A stretch of DNA of 33,783 bases from Limiplasma sp964416065 (GTDB taxonomy: Bacteria; Bacillota; Clostridia; Christensenellales; Aristaeellaceae): NCBI GenBank assembly GCA_964416065.1, contig CAYQCL010000027.1, forward strand, positions 1 through 33,783, written 5' to 3'. The first letter of the stretch is position 1, and each line of letters starts with the position of its first letter. Positions 8,882 through 17,661 of the stretch are shown here, in pieces. The notes beneath the pieces were generated by a model. The model made no database searches. It saw nothing but the letters and a program-made list of their open reading frames with translations, and was not told where the DNA came from. Both the position numbers and the translations under genes were made by a program.

Positions 8882-8937
8882 GTTTTTAGGATTCTCTTTT
8901 CTCCCTCAGAAATTTTTAAACAAAGGAGGCGTTTGAT

Positions 8938-10308
8938 GTGACGATGCGATCCAATTTGGTTCGCCTGGCGGATTATGCGGATGAGCATGCCGAAAGGCTG
9001 ATGGAAAACGGACGGATCGATCCTGAGCTTTACCAGACCTATGGCGTGAAGCGCGGTCTTCGCGACAAGCAGGGCAAGGGCGTTTTGGCGGGACTGACCA
9101 ATATTTCCGAGATTCAGAGCAGTATAGAAATCGACGGCGAGACCATCCCCTGCGACGGAATGCTTTTTTACCGCGGCTATAATATTATTGACCTTGTGGG
9201 AGCCGAGGCGCGCGAGCATCGCTTTGGCTTTGAGGAAATCGCCTACCTGCTCCTTTTTGGAGAGCTTCCGACCGCCGATGAGCTGAGGCGCTTCCAAAAA
9301 ACATTGGCCGACAGCCGCACGCTGCCGACCAATTTCGTTCGGGACGTCATCATGAAGGCGCCCAGCAGCGATATGATGAACAGTTTGAGCCGCAGCGTGC
9401 TGACGCTGGCGAGCTATGATGAAAAAGTCAACGACTTGTCGCTGGGGAATGTGCTCAGACAATGCCTGATGCTGATCGCGGTTTTTCCGATGCTGGCGGT
9501 CTATGGCTATCACAGCTATAATCACTATGAGAGGGACGAGAGCCTCTATATCCACCGGCCCGACGAGAACCTCTCCGCGGCGGAGAACCTGCTTCGCATG
9601 CTCAGACCGGACAAATCGTATAGCGAGCTGGAAGCGCGGGTGCTTGACCTCGCATTGATTCTGCACATGGAGCACGGCGGCGGCAACAATTCGTCGTTTA
9701 CCACGCATGTGGTCACCTCATCGGGCAGTGATACGTACAGCGTGATCGCGGCGGCGCTGGCAAGCCTCAAGGGGCCCAAGCACGGCGGCGCGAATATCAA
9801 GGTTGTGGAGATGATGGCCGATCTTAAGCAGAATGTTCGCGACCTTACCGACGAGGACGAGGTGGCCGCCTACCTTCATAAGCTGCTTAACCGCGAGGCC
9901 TTCGACCGAAAGGGTCTTATCTATGGCATGGGGCATGCCGTGTATTCCGTCAGCGACCCACGCGCCAAGGTGTTCCGTGGCTTTGTGGAGAAGCTGGCGG
10001 ACGAGAAGCACAAAAACGACGAATTCGCGCTCTATGCCATGGTGGAGCGGCTCGCTCCGGAGATCATCGCGCGTGAGCGCAGGATCTTCAAGGGCGTCAG
10101 CCCCAACGTGGACTTTTACAGCGGCCTGACCTACAGCATGCTCGGAATCCCCGAGGAGCTGTTCACCCCGATTTTCGCCATCGCGCGCATTGTGGGCTGG
10201 AGCGCTCATCGGCTGGAGGAACTGGAAAATATGGACAAGATCATCCGTCCGGCGTATAAGAGCGTGCAGTCCAGGCGGGAATATGTCAATATTGCCGAGC
10301 GAGGGTAA
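8938..10308 (+). CDS. gltA: Citrate synthase
   Basis: A 456-residue cytoplasmic enzyme condensing oxaloacetate and acetyl-CoA to citrate. The catalytic triad is intact: H282 in GPKHGGAN, H333 in GMGHAVYSVSDPRA, and D392 in NVDFYSGL. The region GMLFYRGYNIIDL early in the chain is the usual substrate-domain signature. The length and insertions fit the clostridial type of about 450 residues rather than the 370-residue Bacillus CitZ; 2-methylcitrate synthase activity cannot be excluded. The GTG at 8938 is 8 nt after AAAGGAGG and is preferred over the in-frame ATG at 8944 (14 nt). An out-of-frame ATG at 8936 is followed immediately by TGA. With aconitase at the left edge it suggests an oxidative half-cycle. 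Confidence 0.94.
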   Translation: MTMRSNLVRLADYADEHAERLMENGRIDPELYQTYGVKRGLRDKQGKGVLAGLTNISEIQSSIEIDGETIPCDGMLFYRGYNIIDLVGAEAREHRFGFEEIAYLLLFGELPTADELRRFQKTLADSRTLPTNFVRDVIMKAPSSDMMNSLSRSVLTLASYDEKVNDLSLGNVLRQCLMLIAVFPMLAVYGYHSYNHYERDESLYIHRPDENLSAAENLLRMLRPDKSYSELEARVLDLALILHMEHGGGNNSSFTTHVVTSSGSDTYSVIAAALASLKGPKHGGANIKVVEMMADLKQNVRDLTDEDEVAAYLHKLLNREAFDRKGLIYGMGHAVYSVSDPRAKVFRGFVEKLADEKHKNDEFALYAMVERLAPEIIARERRIFKGVSPNVDFYSGLTYSMLGIPEELFTPIFAIARIVGWSAHRLEELENMDKIIRPAYKSVQSRREYVNIAERG

Positions 10309-10350
10309 CGCGGGATCGGGTTGGAGATAGGAAGGACAAAAATCAAGCAC

Positions 10351-10389
10351 AAAAATCCGCTCTCAAGCGTTGCTTGGGAGCGGATTTTT
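10351..10389. terminator. Bidirectional terminator between citrate synthase and tsaD
   Basis: AAAAATCCGCTC (10351-10362) pairs perfectly with GAGCGGATTTTT (10378-10389), and CAAGC/GCTTG continues the stem to a 3-nt loop. A T-tract flanks both sides, so it can stop the citrate synthase transcript and the opposing secA-to-tsaD transcript. A second inverted repeat, CTGCCGCAC (10394-10402) with GTGCGGCAG (10416-10424), lies on the tsaD side without a T-run. Confidence 0.9.
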
Positions 10390-10453
10390 GTCGCTGCCGC
10401 ACCCGTGCCCTGTTCGTGCGGCAGTCTCTGGCCTGATTGCCTCCCCACGAACG

Positions 10454-11512
10454 CTAGACCAGCGCCAGGGAAGGAACGGCATTAAGCGAGAGCGGAGCAA
10501 GCTCGCCCTTTTTCAACCGATAATACGCGGCGGAACCGATCATGGCAGCGTTGTCGGTGCAGAGCCAAAGCTCCGGCATGCACAAGCGGAAATGCCGCTT
10601 GTCGGCGAGCACCGTCATCTGCGCGCGCAGACGCCGGTTCGCGCTCACGCCCCCCGCCAGGCACAGCGTTTTCAATCCGCTGTCAGAAAGCGCGAGCATA
10701 GCATGCTCGCAAAGCGTGTCCACAACCGCGCGCTCGAACGAAGCGGCCAGATCGGCGCGGGGAAGCGCCTCGCCCCTTTGCTCCATCCTATGACAGGCGT
10801 TCAGGAAGGCCGTCTTCAGGCCGGAAAAGCTGAAATCATAGCGCCCTTCGGGATGCGGATGAGGAAGTGTCAGATATTGGTCATTCGCGCCTTCGGCCAG
10901 CTTGGAGAGAAGCGGGCCGCCCGGGTAGTTCAGCCCCAGCACGCGGGCGGCCTTGTCAAACGCCTCGCCTGCCGCGTCGTCCACCGTCTGTCCAAGTAGC
11001 GTGTAGTCGCCGTATCCGTTTACACGCACGAGGTGACTGTGCCCTCCGCTCGCCACCAGACAAATAAAGGGCGGTTCCAGATCGGGCGTGGTCAAGAAAT
11101 TCGCGCTGACATGCCCCTCGATGTGATTGACTGGAATCAAAGGAAGACGCGAGGTATAGCTCAGGCCCTTCATGCAACTGACGCCGGTGAGCAAGGCGCC
11201 TACCAGCCCCGGGCCATAGGTCACGGCCAGCGCGTCCATATCCGAAAGGGACATGCCCGCTTCCCTTAACGCCTGGTCGATCACCCGATCGCAGGCATCC
11301 ACATGCGCGCGGCTGGCGATTTCTGGCACCACACCGCCGTACAGAGAGTGCGTGTCCACCTGAGAGAAGATCACGCTGCTCACGATTTTTCGCCCGTTTT
11401 CGATGATGGCGGCGGCCGTCTCGTCACAGCTGGACTCCATCGCCAAAATGCGCACGGAGGGCTTATTTCTTAGAGCGTTCAGCTTTTCAAACATCTCATG
11501 TTGGGTGTTCAT
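10454..11512 (-). CDS. tsaD: tRNA N6-adenosine threonylcarbamoyltransferase
   Basis: A 352-residue essential cytoplasmic enzyme. With TsaB and TsaE it transfers the threonylcarbamoyl group to A37 of ANN-decoding tRNAs. The metal-binding motif HIEGH is at 130-134, ESSCDETAAA at 26-35, VTYGPGLVGALLTG at 97-110, and LVASGGHSHLV follows. The third metal ligand is probably the Asp of CTDNAAMIG near the C-terminus. Length is slightly over the typical 335-345, with a 20-residue N-terminal extension; a second in-frame ATG occurs at codon 7. It is the last gene of the secA operon, starting 1 nt after the DUF1461 stop (TGAAATG). TsaB and TsaE, often neighbours, are not in the window. Confidence 0.95.
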   Translation of the reverse strand: MNTQHEMFEKLNALRNKPSVRILAMESSCDETAAAIIENGRKIVSSVIFSQVDTHSLYGGVVPEIASRAHVDACDRVIDQALREAGMSLSDMDALAVTYGPGLVGALLTGVSCMKGLSYTSRLPLIPVNHIEGHVSANFLTTPDLEPPFICLVASGGHSHLVRVNGYGDYTLLGQTVDDAAGEAFDKAARVLGLNYPGGPLLSKLAEGANDQYLTLPHPHPEGRYDFSFSGLKTAFLNACHRMEQRGEALPRADLAASFERAVVDTLCEHAMLALSDSGLKTLCLAGGVSANRRLRAQMTVLADKRHFRLCMPELWLCTDNAAMIGSAAYYRLKKGELAPLSLNAVPSLALV

Positions 11513-11513
11513 T

Positions 11514-12191
11514 TCATCGTTCCTTTGACGTTGTGAGCTTGTCCAGCGTCCAAATCAGCAAGAGTAGCAGGGCCAGACGCAGCGCGAAGGCCAGCGCGAC
11601 GGGCCCGACATAGGAAAAGAACAGGGATAGGGGAAAGAGCCGCATCACCGGTTCGTCGGCGGCAAAGATGCCGTCAGGTATCAGCGCGCGGTGCAAAACC
11701 ATCCATAGAGAATCAAAGTCGATGACGGCCCAGCCTAGCACGAGCGCCACCAAAAAAAACGCCGCCGCGACGCCCCAAAGGCAGCCTCTTTTACAAAAGC
11801 CGCCCAAAAGGAGCGAAAGTACGATCAGCAGAAGCAAAGCGAGACCCAATCCGGTCAGAAGCCTCGGGGCGACAGCCGCCCACCCGCGCACCGTGCGCAT
11901 GTGGTCGCGGAAGCTCTGTGGAATGGCCTCATCCGCCGTCATGCCGTACAGACTGATTGACGGCTCCCAGGCGTCCTTTCTTCCCATAAGAAAGGCTACC
12001 GTCTCTTCCGCGAAGGCGCGCAAGGAGGCCTCGTCCACGCCAACGGCCTGCTTGTCCACCGTGGCGAGCAGGGCACGCTCAAACAGATCCTCCCGCGCAG
12101 CGGAGCTGTACACCGCGCCCAGAAGGCACAGAAGCGTGCCAAGAAAGCCCGCCAGAAGGCAGGCAAAAAATGCTCCGCGATTGTGCGCCAT
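11514..12191 (-). CDS. DUF1461 / TIGR01906-type integral membrane protein
   Basis: A 225-residue membrane protein of unknown function. Hydrophobic segments are visible at about residues 8-30, 108-130, 138-158 and 193-215, separated by an extracytoplasmic stretch (about 32-105). The family signature is the late motif VDFDSLWMVLHRALIPDGIF, followed by DEPVMRLFPLSLFF. These resemble the F-x-x-x-H and D-x-x-x-R-x-F-P elements of the TIGR01906/DUF1461 family found in Bacillota. It is translationally coupled to prfB (1-nt gap, TAGCATG) and to tsaD. Its operon mates say only that it is expressed with housekeeping genes. Confidence 0.72.
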   Translation of the reverse strand: MAHNRGAFFACLLAGFLGTLLCLLGAVYSSAAREDLFERALLATVDKQAVGVDEASLRAFAEETVAFLMGRKDAWEPSISLYGMTADEAIPQSFRDHMRTVRGWAAVAPRLLTGLGLALLLLIVLSLLLGGFCKRGCLWGVAAAFFLVALVLGWAVIDFDSLWMVLHRALIPDGIFAADEPVMRLFPLSLFFSYVGPVALAFALRLALLLLLIWTLDKLTTSKER

Positions 12192-12192
12192 G

Positions 12193-13290
12193 CTACTGCA
12201 TCTTCAGATAGGCCGTGATGAAGCCGTCAAGATTGCCGTCCATCACGTCGTCTACGTTCCCGCTTTCAAAATTCGTGCGGTGATCCTTGACCATGGTATA
12301 GGGCTGGAAGACGTAGGAGCGGATCTGGCTGCCCCATTCGATCTTCTTCATCTCGCCCTTGATGTCGGACATCTGCTCCTCCTTCTCGCGCTCGCGCAGC
12401 TCGAGCAGGCGGCTCTTCAAAATGCGCAGGCAGACCTCGCGGTTCTGTATCTGGCTGCGCTCATTCTGACACTGCGCCACGATGCCGGTGGGAATGTGCG
12501 TCATGCGCACAGCACTGTCGGTGCGGTTGACGTGCTGGCCGCCCGCGCCGCCCGCGCGGTAGGTGTCGATGCGCACCTCCTCCATATTAACCTCGAAGTC
12601 CTGATCGTCCTCCAAAATGGGGGCAACGTCCAGAGAACTGAAGGAGGTATGGCGGCGTGCGTTGGAATCAAAGGGCGAGATACGCACCAGACGGTGGACG
12701 CCCCTTTCGCTGCGCAGGAAGCCGTAGGCGTTTTCACCCTCCACCTGGAAGGTAACGCTCTTGATGCCCGCCTCGTCGCCGTCCAGAAGATCGTTGACGG
12801 TCACCTTGAAGCCGTGACGTTCGCAGTAGCGGGTATACATGCGGTAGAGCATCTGCGTCCAGTCCTGCGCCTCCGTGCCGCCCGCGCCCGCATGCAGAGA
12901 CAGCACCGCGTTGCAGGTGTCGTAGTCGCCGCGCATCAGCGTTTCCAGCTCCAGCGCGTCGGCGTCCTCGGACAGGGAAAGAAGCTCCTGCTCGCACTCG
13001 GCGGCGATACTCTCGTCCTCGTCCTCCGAAAGCAGCTCGAGCATCGCCTCCACGTCGTCGGCGCGGTCGTTGAGGCGCTTGACGTGGCCCAGCTTATTCT
13101 CAATCTGGCTGACCTTGCGGTTCACGGCGGTGGAGCGCTCGAGGTCGTTCCAAAATTCCGGCGCGTTCATCTCCTCCTTTAGCTCGATGAGCTCCTCCTC
13201 GAGCTGAGGCAGACGCAGCGCGTCGCCCGCCTTGGCGACCGTGTCGCGCAGACGGTTCAGATCCTGTTTCATCCGTTCCTGGTCGATCAT
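12193..13290 (-). CDS. prfB: Peptide chain release factor 2
   Basis: A 365-residue translation termination factor recognising UGA and UAA. The catalytic GGQ is at 250-252, the anticodon-mimicking SPF tripeptide at 205-207, and HAGAGGTEAQDW at 133-144. The gene is one continuous frame. Where most prfB genes have the CUUUGAC programmed frameshift near codon 25, this one reads GDALRLPQLEEE without an in-frame stop, so the autoregulatory frameshift is absent. The ATG at 13290 follows GCAGGAAC; codon 7 is an alternative ATG. It sits 54 nt after secA, a classic Bacillota arrangement. Confidence 0.96.
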   Translation of the reverse strand: MIDQERMKQDLNRLRDTVAKAGDALRLPQLEEELIELKEEMNAPEFWNDLERSTAVNRKVSQIENKLGHVKRLNDRADDVEAMLELLSEDEDESIAAECEQELLSLSEDADALELETLMRGDYDTCNAVLSLHAGAGGTEAQDWTQMLYRMYTRYCERHGFKVTVNDLLDGDEAGIKSVTFQVEGENAYGFLRSERGVHRLVRISPFDSNARRHTSFSSLDVAPILEDDQDFEVNMEEVRIDTYRAGGAGGQHVNRTDSAVRMTHIPTGIVAQCQNERSQIQNREVCLRILKSRLLELREREKEEQMSDIKGEMKKIEWGSQIRSYVFQPYTMVKDHRTNFESGNVDDVMDGNLDGFITAYLKMQ

Positions 13291-13344
13291 ACTGTTCCTG
13301 CTTTCTTATTTGCTTGTATCGTGTCTGGACGGTCGCCGCGCGCC

Positions 13345-16077
13345 TCACTTTCCCGCGCCGCAGCAATGCTTATATTTCTTGCCGCTACCGCAGGGGCAAG
13401 GCTGGTTGCGCCCGGGCGCGCCCGGAATGGCCTTGTTGGTGGGCGCACCGCCCTTCTTGGCCTGGCCGTTCAGGTTCTGCTGGCCCTGGAGGCCGGCCTT
13501 GAGCGCATCCGGATCGACCGCGCGCCGACGTTCGGGCAGACGTTCGACACGGCTTTGATAGATGCGGCGGACCGTCTCCTCGCGGATGAGGTGAACCATG
13601 TCGTTGAACATGTCGTAGCTTTCCATGCGGTATTCCTGCACGGGATCGCGCTGGCCGTAGGCGCGCAGGCCGATGCCGTCGCGCAGGTCGTCCATCGCGT
13701 CGATATGATCCATCCAGTGCCTGTCGATGGCGGAGAGCAGCACCACGCGCTCAAACTCGCGCATGTCGATGCCGGTCTCGGCAAGCAGCTTTTCACGCTC
13801 GGCGTAGAAGTCCTCGGCGTCCTGATACAGGAGCGAAACCAGCTCGTCTGGCTCATCCATGGTTTTGATCTTTTCGGCGTACTTGCCAAAGGTGCCGGGC
13901 TTGAGGCACAGCTTTTCCAGATAGTCCCGCGCCTCGTCAACCGACCAGTCAAAGCTGCCCTCGCCGGTGAGGCTGCGTTCGGCAACGGAATCGATGAGCT
14001 TATGAACCATCTCGATGATGCTTCCGCGCACGTTGCCGCCCATGAGGATGTCGCGGCGCTGGCCATAGATCAGCTCACGCTGCTTGTTCATGATATCGTC
14101 ATATTGCAGAACGCTCTTGCGGATGGAGTAGTTGCGGCCCTCGATGCGGCGCTGAGCGGCCTCGATCTGCTTGGTGAGCATGCCCGCCTCCAGCGGCTGA
14201 TCCTCGGTCATGCCCAGCTTTTCGATCATCGGGGCGATGCGCTCGCTGCCAAAGAGGCGCATGACGTCGTCCTCCAGGCTGATGAAGAACTGCGTGGAGC
14301 CAGGGTCGCCCTGACGTCCCGAACGGCCGCGCAGCTGATTGTCGATGCGGCGGCTCTCGTGGCGCTCGGTGCCGATGATGTGCAGTCCGCCCAGGGCCAT
14401 TACACGCTCATGCTCTCGATCGGTCTCTGCCTTGAAGCCTTCGTAAAGCTCGCGGTAGCGTTTGCGCGCGTTCAGAATGGTCTGATCGACGTTTTCATTG
14501 TGGCCGGTGGCCGCCTCAATGATCTCGTCGGGATAGCTTTCCTGACGCATAGCGCGGCGGGCAAGGAAATCAGGGTTGCCGCCCAAAAGAATATCGGTGC
14601 CGCGGCCCGCCATATTGGTGGCGATCGTTACCGCGCCCGCGTGGCCCGCCTGCGCGACGATCTCGGCCTCTTTCTGGTGGTTCTTGGCGTTGAGCACCTC
14701 GTGCTTGACGCCGCGCAGCCTGATGAGATGGGAAAGCATCTCACTGGTCTCGACGTTGACGGTACCGACCAAAATGGGCTGACCGGTGGCATGGCGGCTC
14801 ACGATCTCCTCTACAACGGCGTTGAACTTGCCGCGCCTGGTCTTGTAAACCATGTCGTTGAGATCCTTGCGGATCATCGGCTTGTTGGTGGGAATCTGCA
14901 CAACGTCCAGGTTGTAAATGCCCTGGAATTCCTCTTCCTCGGTTTTGGCCGTGCCGGTCATGCCGCTGATCTTTTTGTACATGCGGAAGTAATTCTGGAA
15001 GGTGATGGTGGCCAGCGTCTTACTCTCGCGGGCTACCTTCACGTGCTCCTTGGCCTCGATAGCTTGATGCAGACCGTCGGAGTAGCGGCGGCCCACCATC
15101 AGGCGTCCGGTAAACTCGTCCACGATGACGACCTCGTCGTTCTGCACCACATAGTCGACGTCACGCTTCATGATCGCGTGGGCCTTGAGCGCGGCCAGAA
15201 TGTGATGATAAAGCTCGGCGTTGTCCAGATCGGCGATGTTCTCCACGCCAAAAAAGCTCTGCGCCTTACTCACGCCCTGCTCGGTGAGGGAGACGGCCTT
15301 TTCCTTCTCGGCAACGGTATAATCCGCCTCGTTCTGAAGGCGGCTGACGAAACGGTCGGCCTTCTCATACAGGTCGGTGGACTTGTCCCCTTGGCCGGAG
15401 ATGATCAGTGGCGTGCGGGCCTCGTCGATCAAAATGGAGTCGACCTCGTCCACGATGGCGTAGGCATGGCCGCGCTGAACCAGGTCGCGCTCATGAATGA
15501 CCATGTTGTCACGCAGATAGTCGAAGCCCATCTCGTTGTTAGTGCCGTAGGTGATATCGCAGGCATAGGCTGCGCGGCGCTGGGCATTGTCCATGTCGTG
15601 GACGATCAGGCCGACGGAAAGCCCCATAAAGCGATAAATTTTACCCATCCATTCACTGTCGCGTTTGGCGAGGTAATCGTTGACGGTCACGATGTGAACG
15701 CCCTCGCCGACAAGCGCGTTCAGGTACGCAGGCAGGGTGGCGACCAATGTTTTTCCTTCGCCGGTCTTCATCTCAGCGATGCGGCCCTGATGAAGGCATA
15801 CGCCGCCGATAATCTGCACCGGATAGGGACGCATACCCACGGTACGGTCGGCCGCCTCGCGGCAGGCGGCGAAGGCGTCCGGCAAAATATCGTCCAGCGT
15901 TTCGCCGCTTTTCAGACGCTCCTTCAGCTCCGGCGTCTTTGCCTGAAGCTGCTCATCGGTCAGCGCCTTGTATTCGGCCTCCCTGGCCAGCACCTGATCG
16001 GCGATCTTTTGCAGGCGTTTGACCTCGGCGTCGTTGCTCTGGCCAAACAGCTTCTTGAATACATCCATCATTCCCAA
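13345..16077 (-). CDS. secA: Preprotein translocase ATPase subunit SecA
   Basis: A 910-residue motor that pushes preproteins through SecYEG at the membrane. Walker A GEGKT is at 106-110, with the DEAD-type VDEVDSILIDEARTPLIISG about 100 residues later. GRGTDILLGGNPDF and RGRSGRQGDPGSTQFF mark the second nucleotide-binding fold. The C-terminus carries the zinc finger CPCGSGKKYKHCC (Cys 894, 896, 905, 906), which binds SecB-like partners and phospholipid. The start is a TTG at 16077, 10 nt from AAGGAG; the first ATG (16071) would be 16 nt away, so the TTG is preferred though not certain. It leads the operon secA-prfB-DUF1461-tsaD. Confidence 0.97.
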   Translation of the reverse strand: MGMMDVFKKLFGQSNDAEVKRLQKIADQVLAREAEYKALTDEQLQAKTPELKERLKSGETLDDILPDAFAACREAADRTVGMRPYPVQIIGGVCLHQGRIAEMKTGEGKTLVATLPAYLNALVGEGVHIVTVNDYLAKRDSEWMGKIYRFMGLSVGLIVHDMDNAQRRAAYACDITYGTNNEMGFDYLRDNMVIHERDLVQRGHAYAIVDEVDSILIDEARTPLIISGQGDKSTDLYEKADRFVSRLQNEADYTVAEKEKAVSLTEQGVSKAQSFFGVENIADLDNAELYHHILAALKAHAIMKRDVDYVVQNDEVVIVDEFTGRLMVGRRYSDGLHQAIEAKEHVKVARESKTLATITFQNYFRMYKKISGMTGTAKTEEEEFQGIYNLDVVQIPTNKPMIRKDLNDMVYKTRRGKFNAVVEEIVSRHATGQPILVGTVNVETSEMLSHLIRLRGVKHEVLNAKNHQKEAEIVAQAGHAGAVTIATNMAGRGTDILLGGNPDFLARRAMRQESYPDEIIEAATGHNENVDQTILNARKRYRELYEGFKAETDREHERVMALGGLHIIGTERHESRRIDNQLRGRSGRQGDPGSTQFFISLEDDVMRLFGSERIAPMIEKLGMTEDQPLEAGMLTKQIEAAQRRIEGRNYSIRKSVLQYDDIMNKQRELIYGQRRDILMGGNVRGSIIEMVHKLIDSVAERSLTGEGSFDWSVDEARDYLEKLCLKPGTFGKYAEKIKTMDEPDELVSLLYQDAEDFYAEREKLLAETGIDMREFERVVLLSAIDRHWMDHIDAMDDLRDGIGLRAYGQRDPVQEYRMESYDMFNDMVHLIREETVRRIYQSRVERLPERRRAVDPDALKAGLQGQQNLNGQAKKGGAPTNKAIPGAPGRNQPCPCGSGKKYKHCCGAGK

Positions 16078-16135
16078 GGCGGTAAAGCTCCTTCATCTGG
16101 CGATGACGCTTGATAAGCATCATAACTCAACCTAT

Positions 16136-16164
16136 ATTATAGCATGGATGGGACATGGGGGCAA
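16136..16164 (-). promoter_or_regulatory. Promoter of the secA operon
   Basis: Reading the minus strand, TTGCCC (16159-16164), a 17-bp spacer and TATAAT (16136-16141) lie about 60 bp before the secA start. It is divergent from the trkA promoter about 85 bp away. Confidence 0.7.
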
Positions 16165-16243
16165 GTCGATTGGAGGGGAGGTTTGCGAAAGGGGCAAATT
16201 ACGAATCTTCTCATTCGGCTCCATTTCTTTTTTCGTTTTGATA

Positions 16244-16252
16244 TGCTATAAT
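16244..16252 (+). promoter_or_regulatory. Extended -10 promoter of trkAH
   Basis: TGCTATAAT (16244-16252) is a perfect extended -10 element about 45 bp before trkA. The -35 region (TTTCTT) is poor, as expected for extended -10 promoters. Confidence 0.6.
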
Positions 16253-16296
16253 ACGCCTTGGTTATGCCCTGAATTTCACCTCACGGAGGAATCAAT

Positions 16297-17661
16297 ATGC
16301 GCATCCTGGTAGTCGGCGACGGCAAAGTGGGTCATACGCTGGCGGAGCATTTGACGCGAGAAGAGCACGACGTGGTGATCGTGGATCGGAGTGAGGAGGC
16401 CCTGCAGCGGTGCGAGGACACGCTGGACGTACTGTGCGTGCGGGGGAACGGAGCGAACGCGACCACGCTGGTAAACGCGGGCGCGGATAAGGCCGATATC
16501 GTCATCGCCGCCACGGCGGGCGATGAGACCAATATGCTCTGTTGCATGATCGCCAAGCGGTTGGGCACGAAATACGCCATCGCCCGCATCCGCGATCCCG
16601 AATACAATGAAAGCCTTACCCTGCTGCAGCGGGAGATGGGCATTGATATGGCCATCAACCCCGAACGCGCGACCGCGCAGGAAATCAGTCGTCTCCTGCG
16701 CTTTCCCTTCGCCAGCAACATCGAGTCCTTCGCCAGGGGCAGGGTGGAGATGGTGGAGTTCCGTGCGCAGGAAAGCGATGTGGTTGTGGGGCATGCCCTG
16801 AAAAACCTCAATCACAAGCTCAAGGGCCTGCCGCAGGTGCTTTACGCTGCAGTTGAGCGCGAGGGCGAGGTCATCATCCCCAATGGCGATTTTACCATTC
16901 GGCCTGGGGATCGCGTCTATGTGGCGGCGGATATCGTGACCATTACCGCCTATTTCCGCTTTCTGGGAAAGAATTCGCTTCGCGTGAAAAATGTGATGCT
17001 GCTGGGCGGAGGACGCATCAGCTATTATCTGGCCAAAATGATCGTTCCCATGGGCATCCACGTCTCCCTGATCGAGATCAACGAACGCAAAGCCAACAAC
17101 CTGAGCGAATCGCTGCCCGAGGTCAACGTGATCCATGGGGATGGAACGGATCAGGAGCTTCTGGATCAGGAGGGCCTGACGCAGATGGACGCCTTTGTCG
17201 CCCTGAGCGACCGCGACGAGGAAAACCTGATGACGGGTCTGTTCGCAGTCAGGCAGGGCGTGCCGAAGGTGATCGTGAAAAACAACCGCGTGGCGTATGC
17301 CGAGATCATTAGCGCCATGGGCCTGGATAGCATCGTCAGCCCCAAATCCATCACCTGCGCCCATATTCTGCGCTATGTGCGCGCACGTGAGAATGTCGGC
17401 GGAACCAAGGTTGAGCGGTTATATCGCCTGGTGGACGGCAAGGCCGAGGCATTGGAGTTTGTTCCCAAGGCGACCGATCCCTATATCGGCATCCCACTTC
17501 GTGACCTGAACATACGGCGGGGCACGCTGGTCGCGGTCATTGTCAGGCAAGGCAGGGTCATCGTTCCCTTTGGAAACGACCATATTGAGGCCGGCGACAG
17601 CGTGGTCATCATCGCCTGCGAAAGCGGCATTAACGATTTGAACGAGGTCATTCACAGATGA
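16297..17661 (+). CDS. trkA: Trk system potassium uptake regulatory subunit TrkA
   Basis: A 454-residue cytoplasmic protein that gates the TrkH channel in response to nucleotides. It has two tandem RCK (TrkA_N plus TrkA_C) modules. The first Rossmann fold starts MRILVVGDGKVGHTLAEHL with the acidic strand-2 end VVIVDRSEE. The second begins near residue 230 (VKNVMLLGGGRISYYLAKMI), and each is followed by a TrkA_C domain, the last ending DHIEAGDSVVIIA. The two-module length matches E. coli TrkA (458), unlike the single-module KtrA of Bacillus. The start has ACGGAGGA upstream. The stop overlaps the trkH start by 4 nt (ATGA). Confidence 0.95.
   Translation: MRILVVGDGKVGHTLAEHLTREEHDVVIVDRSEEALQRCEDTLDVLCVRGNGANATTLVNAGADKADIVIAATAGDETNMLCCMIAKRLGTKYAIARIRDPEYNESLTLLQREMGIDMAINPERATAQEISRLLRFPFASNIESFARGRVEMVEFRAQESDVVVGHALKNLNHKLKGLPQVLYAAVEREGEVIIPNGDFTIRPGDRVYVAADIVTITAYFRFLGKNSLRVKNVMLLGGGRISYYLAKMIVPMGIHVSLIEINERKANNLSESLPEVNVIHGDGTDQELLDQEGLTQMDAFVALSDRDEENLMTGLFAVRQGVPKVIVKNNRVAYAEIISAMGLDSIVSPKSITCAHILRYVRARENVGGTKVERLYRLVDGKAEALEFVPKATDPYIGIPLRDLNIRRGTLVAVIVRQGRVIVPFGNDHIEAGDSVVIIACESGINDLNEVIHR

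Noticed and set aside
8921..8937. Possible LacI-type half-site CAAACGCC (minus strand, 8928-8935) before citrate synthase
   Set aside because: The match is only 8 nt, lies between the Shine-Dalgarno and the start codon, and is not palindromic; it could be chance.
13321..16113. A 930-codon open frame opposite secA, and similar long antisense frames at 2107-4545, 11668-13182 and 22333-23907
   Set aside because: They mirror strong genes in a GC-rich, codon-biased sequence, lack ribosome-binding sites, and encode compositionally odd proteins with no recognisable motifs.
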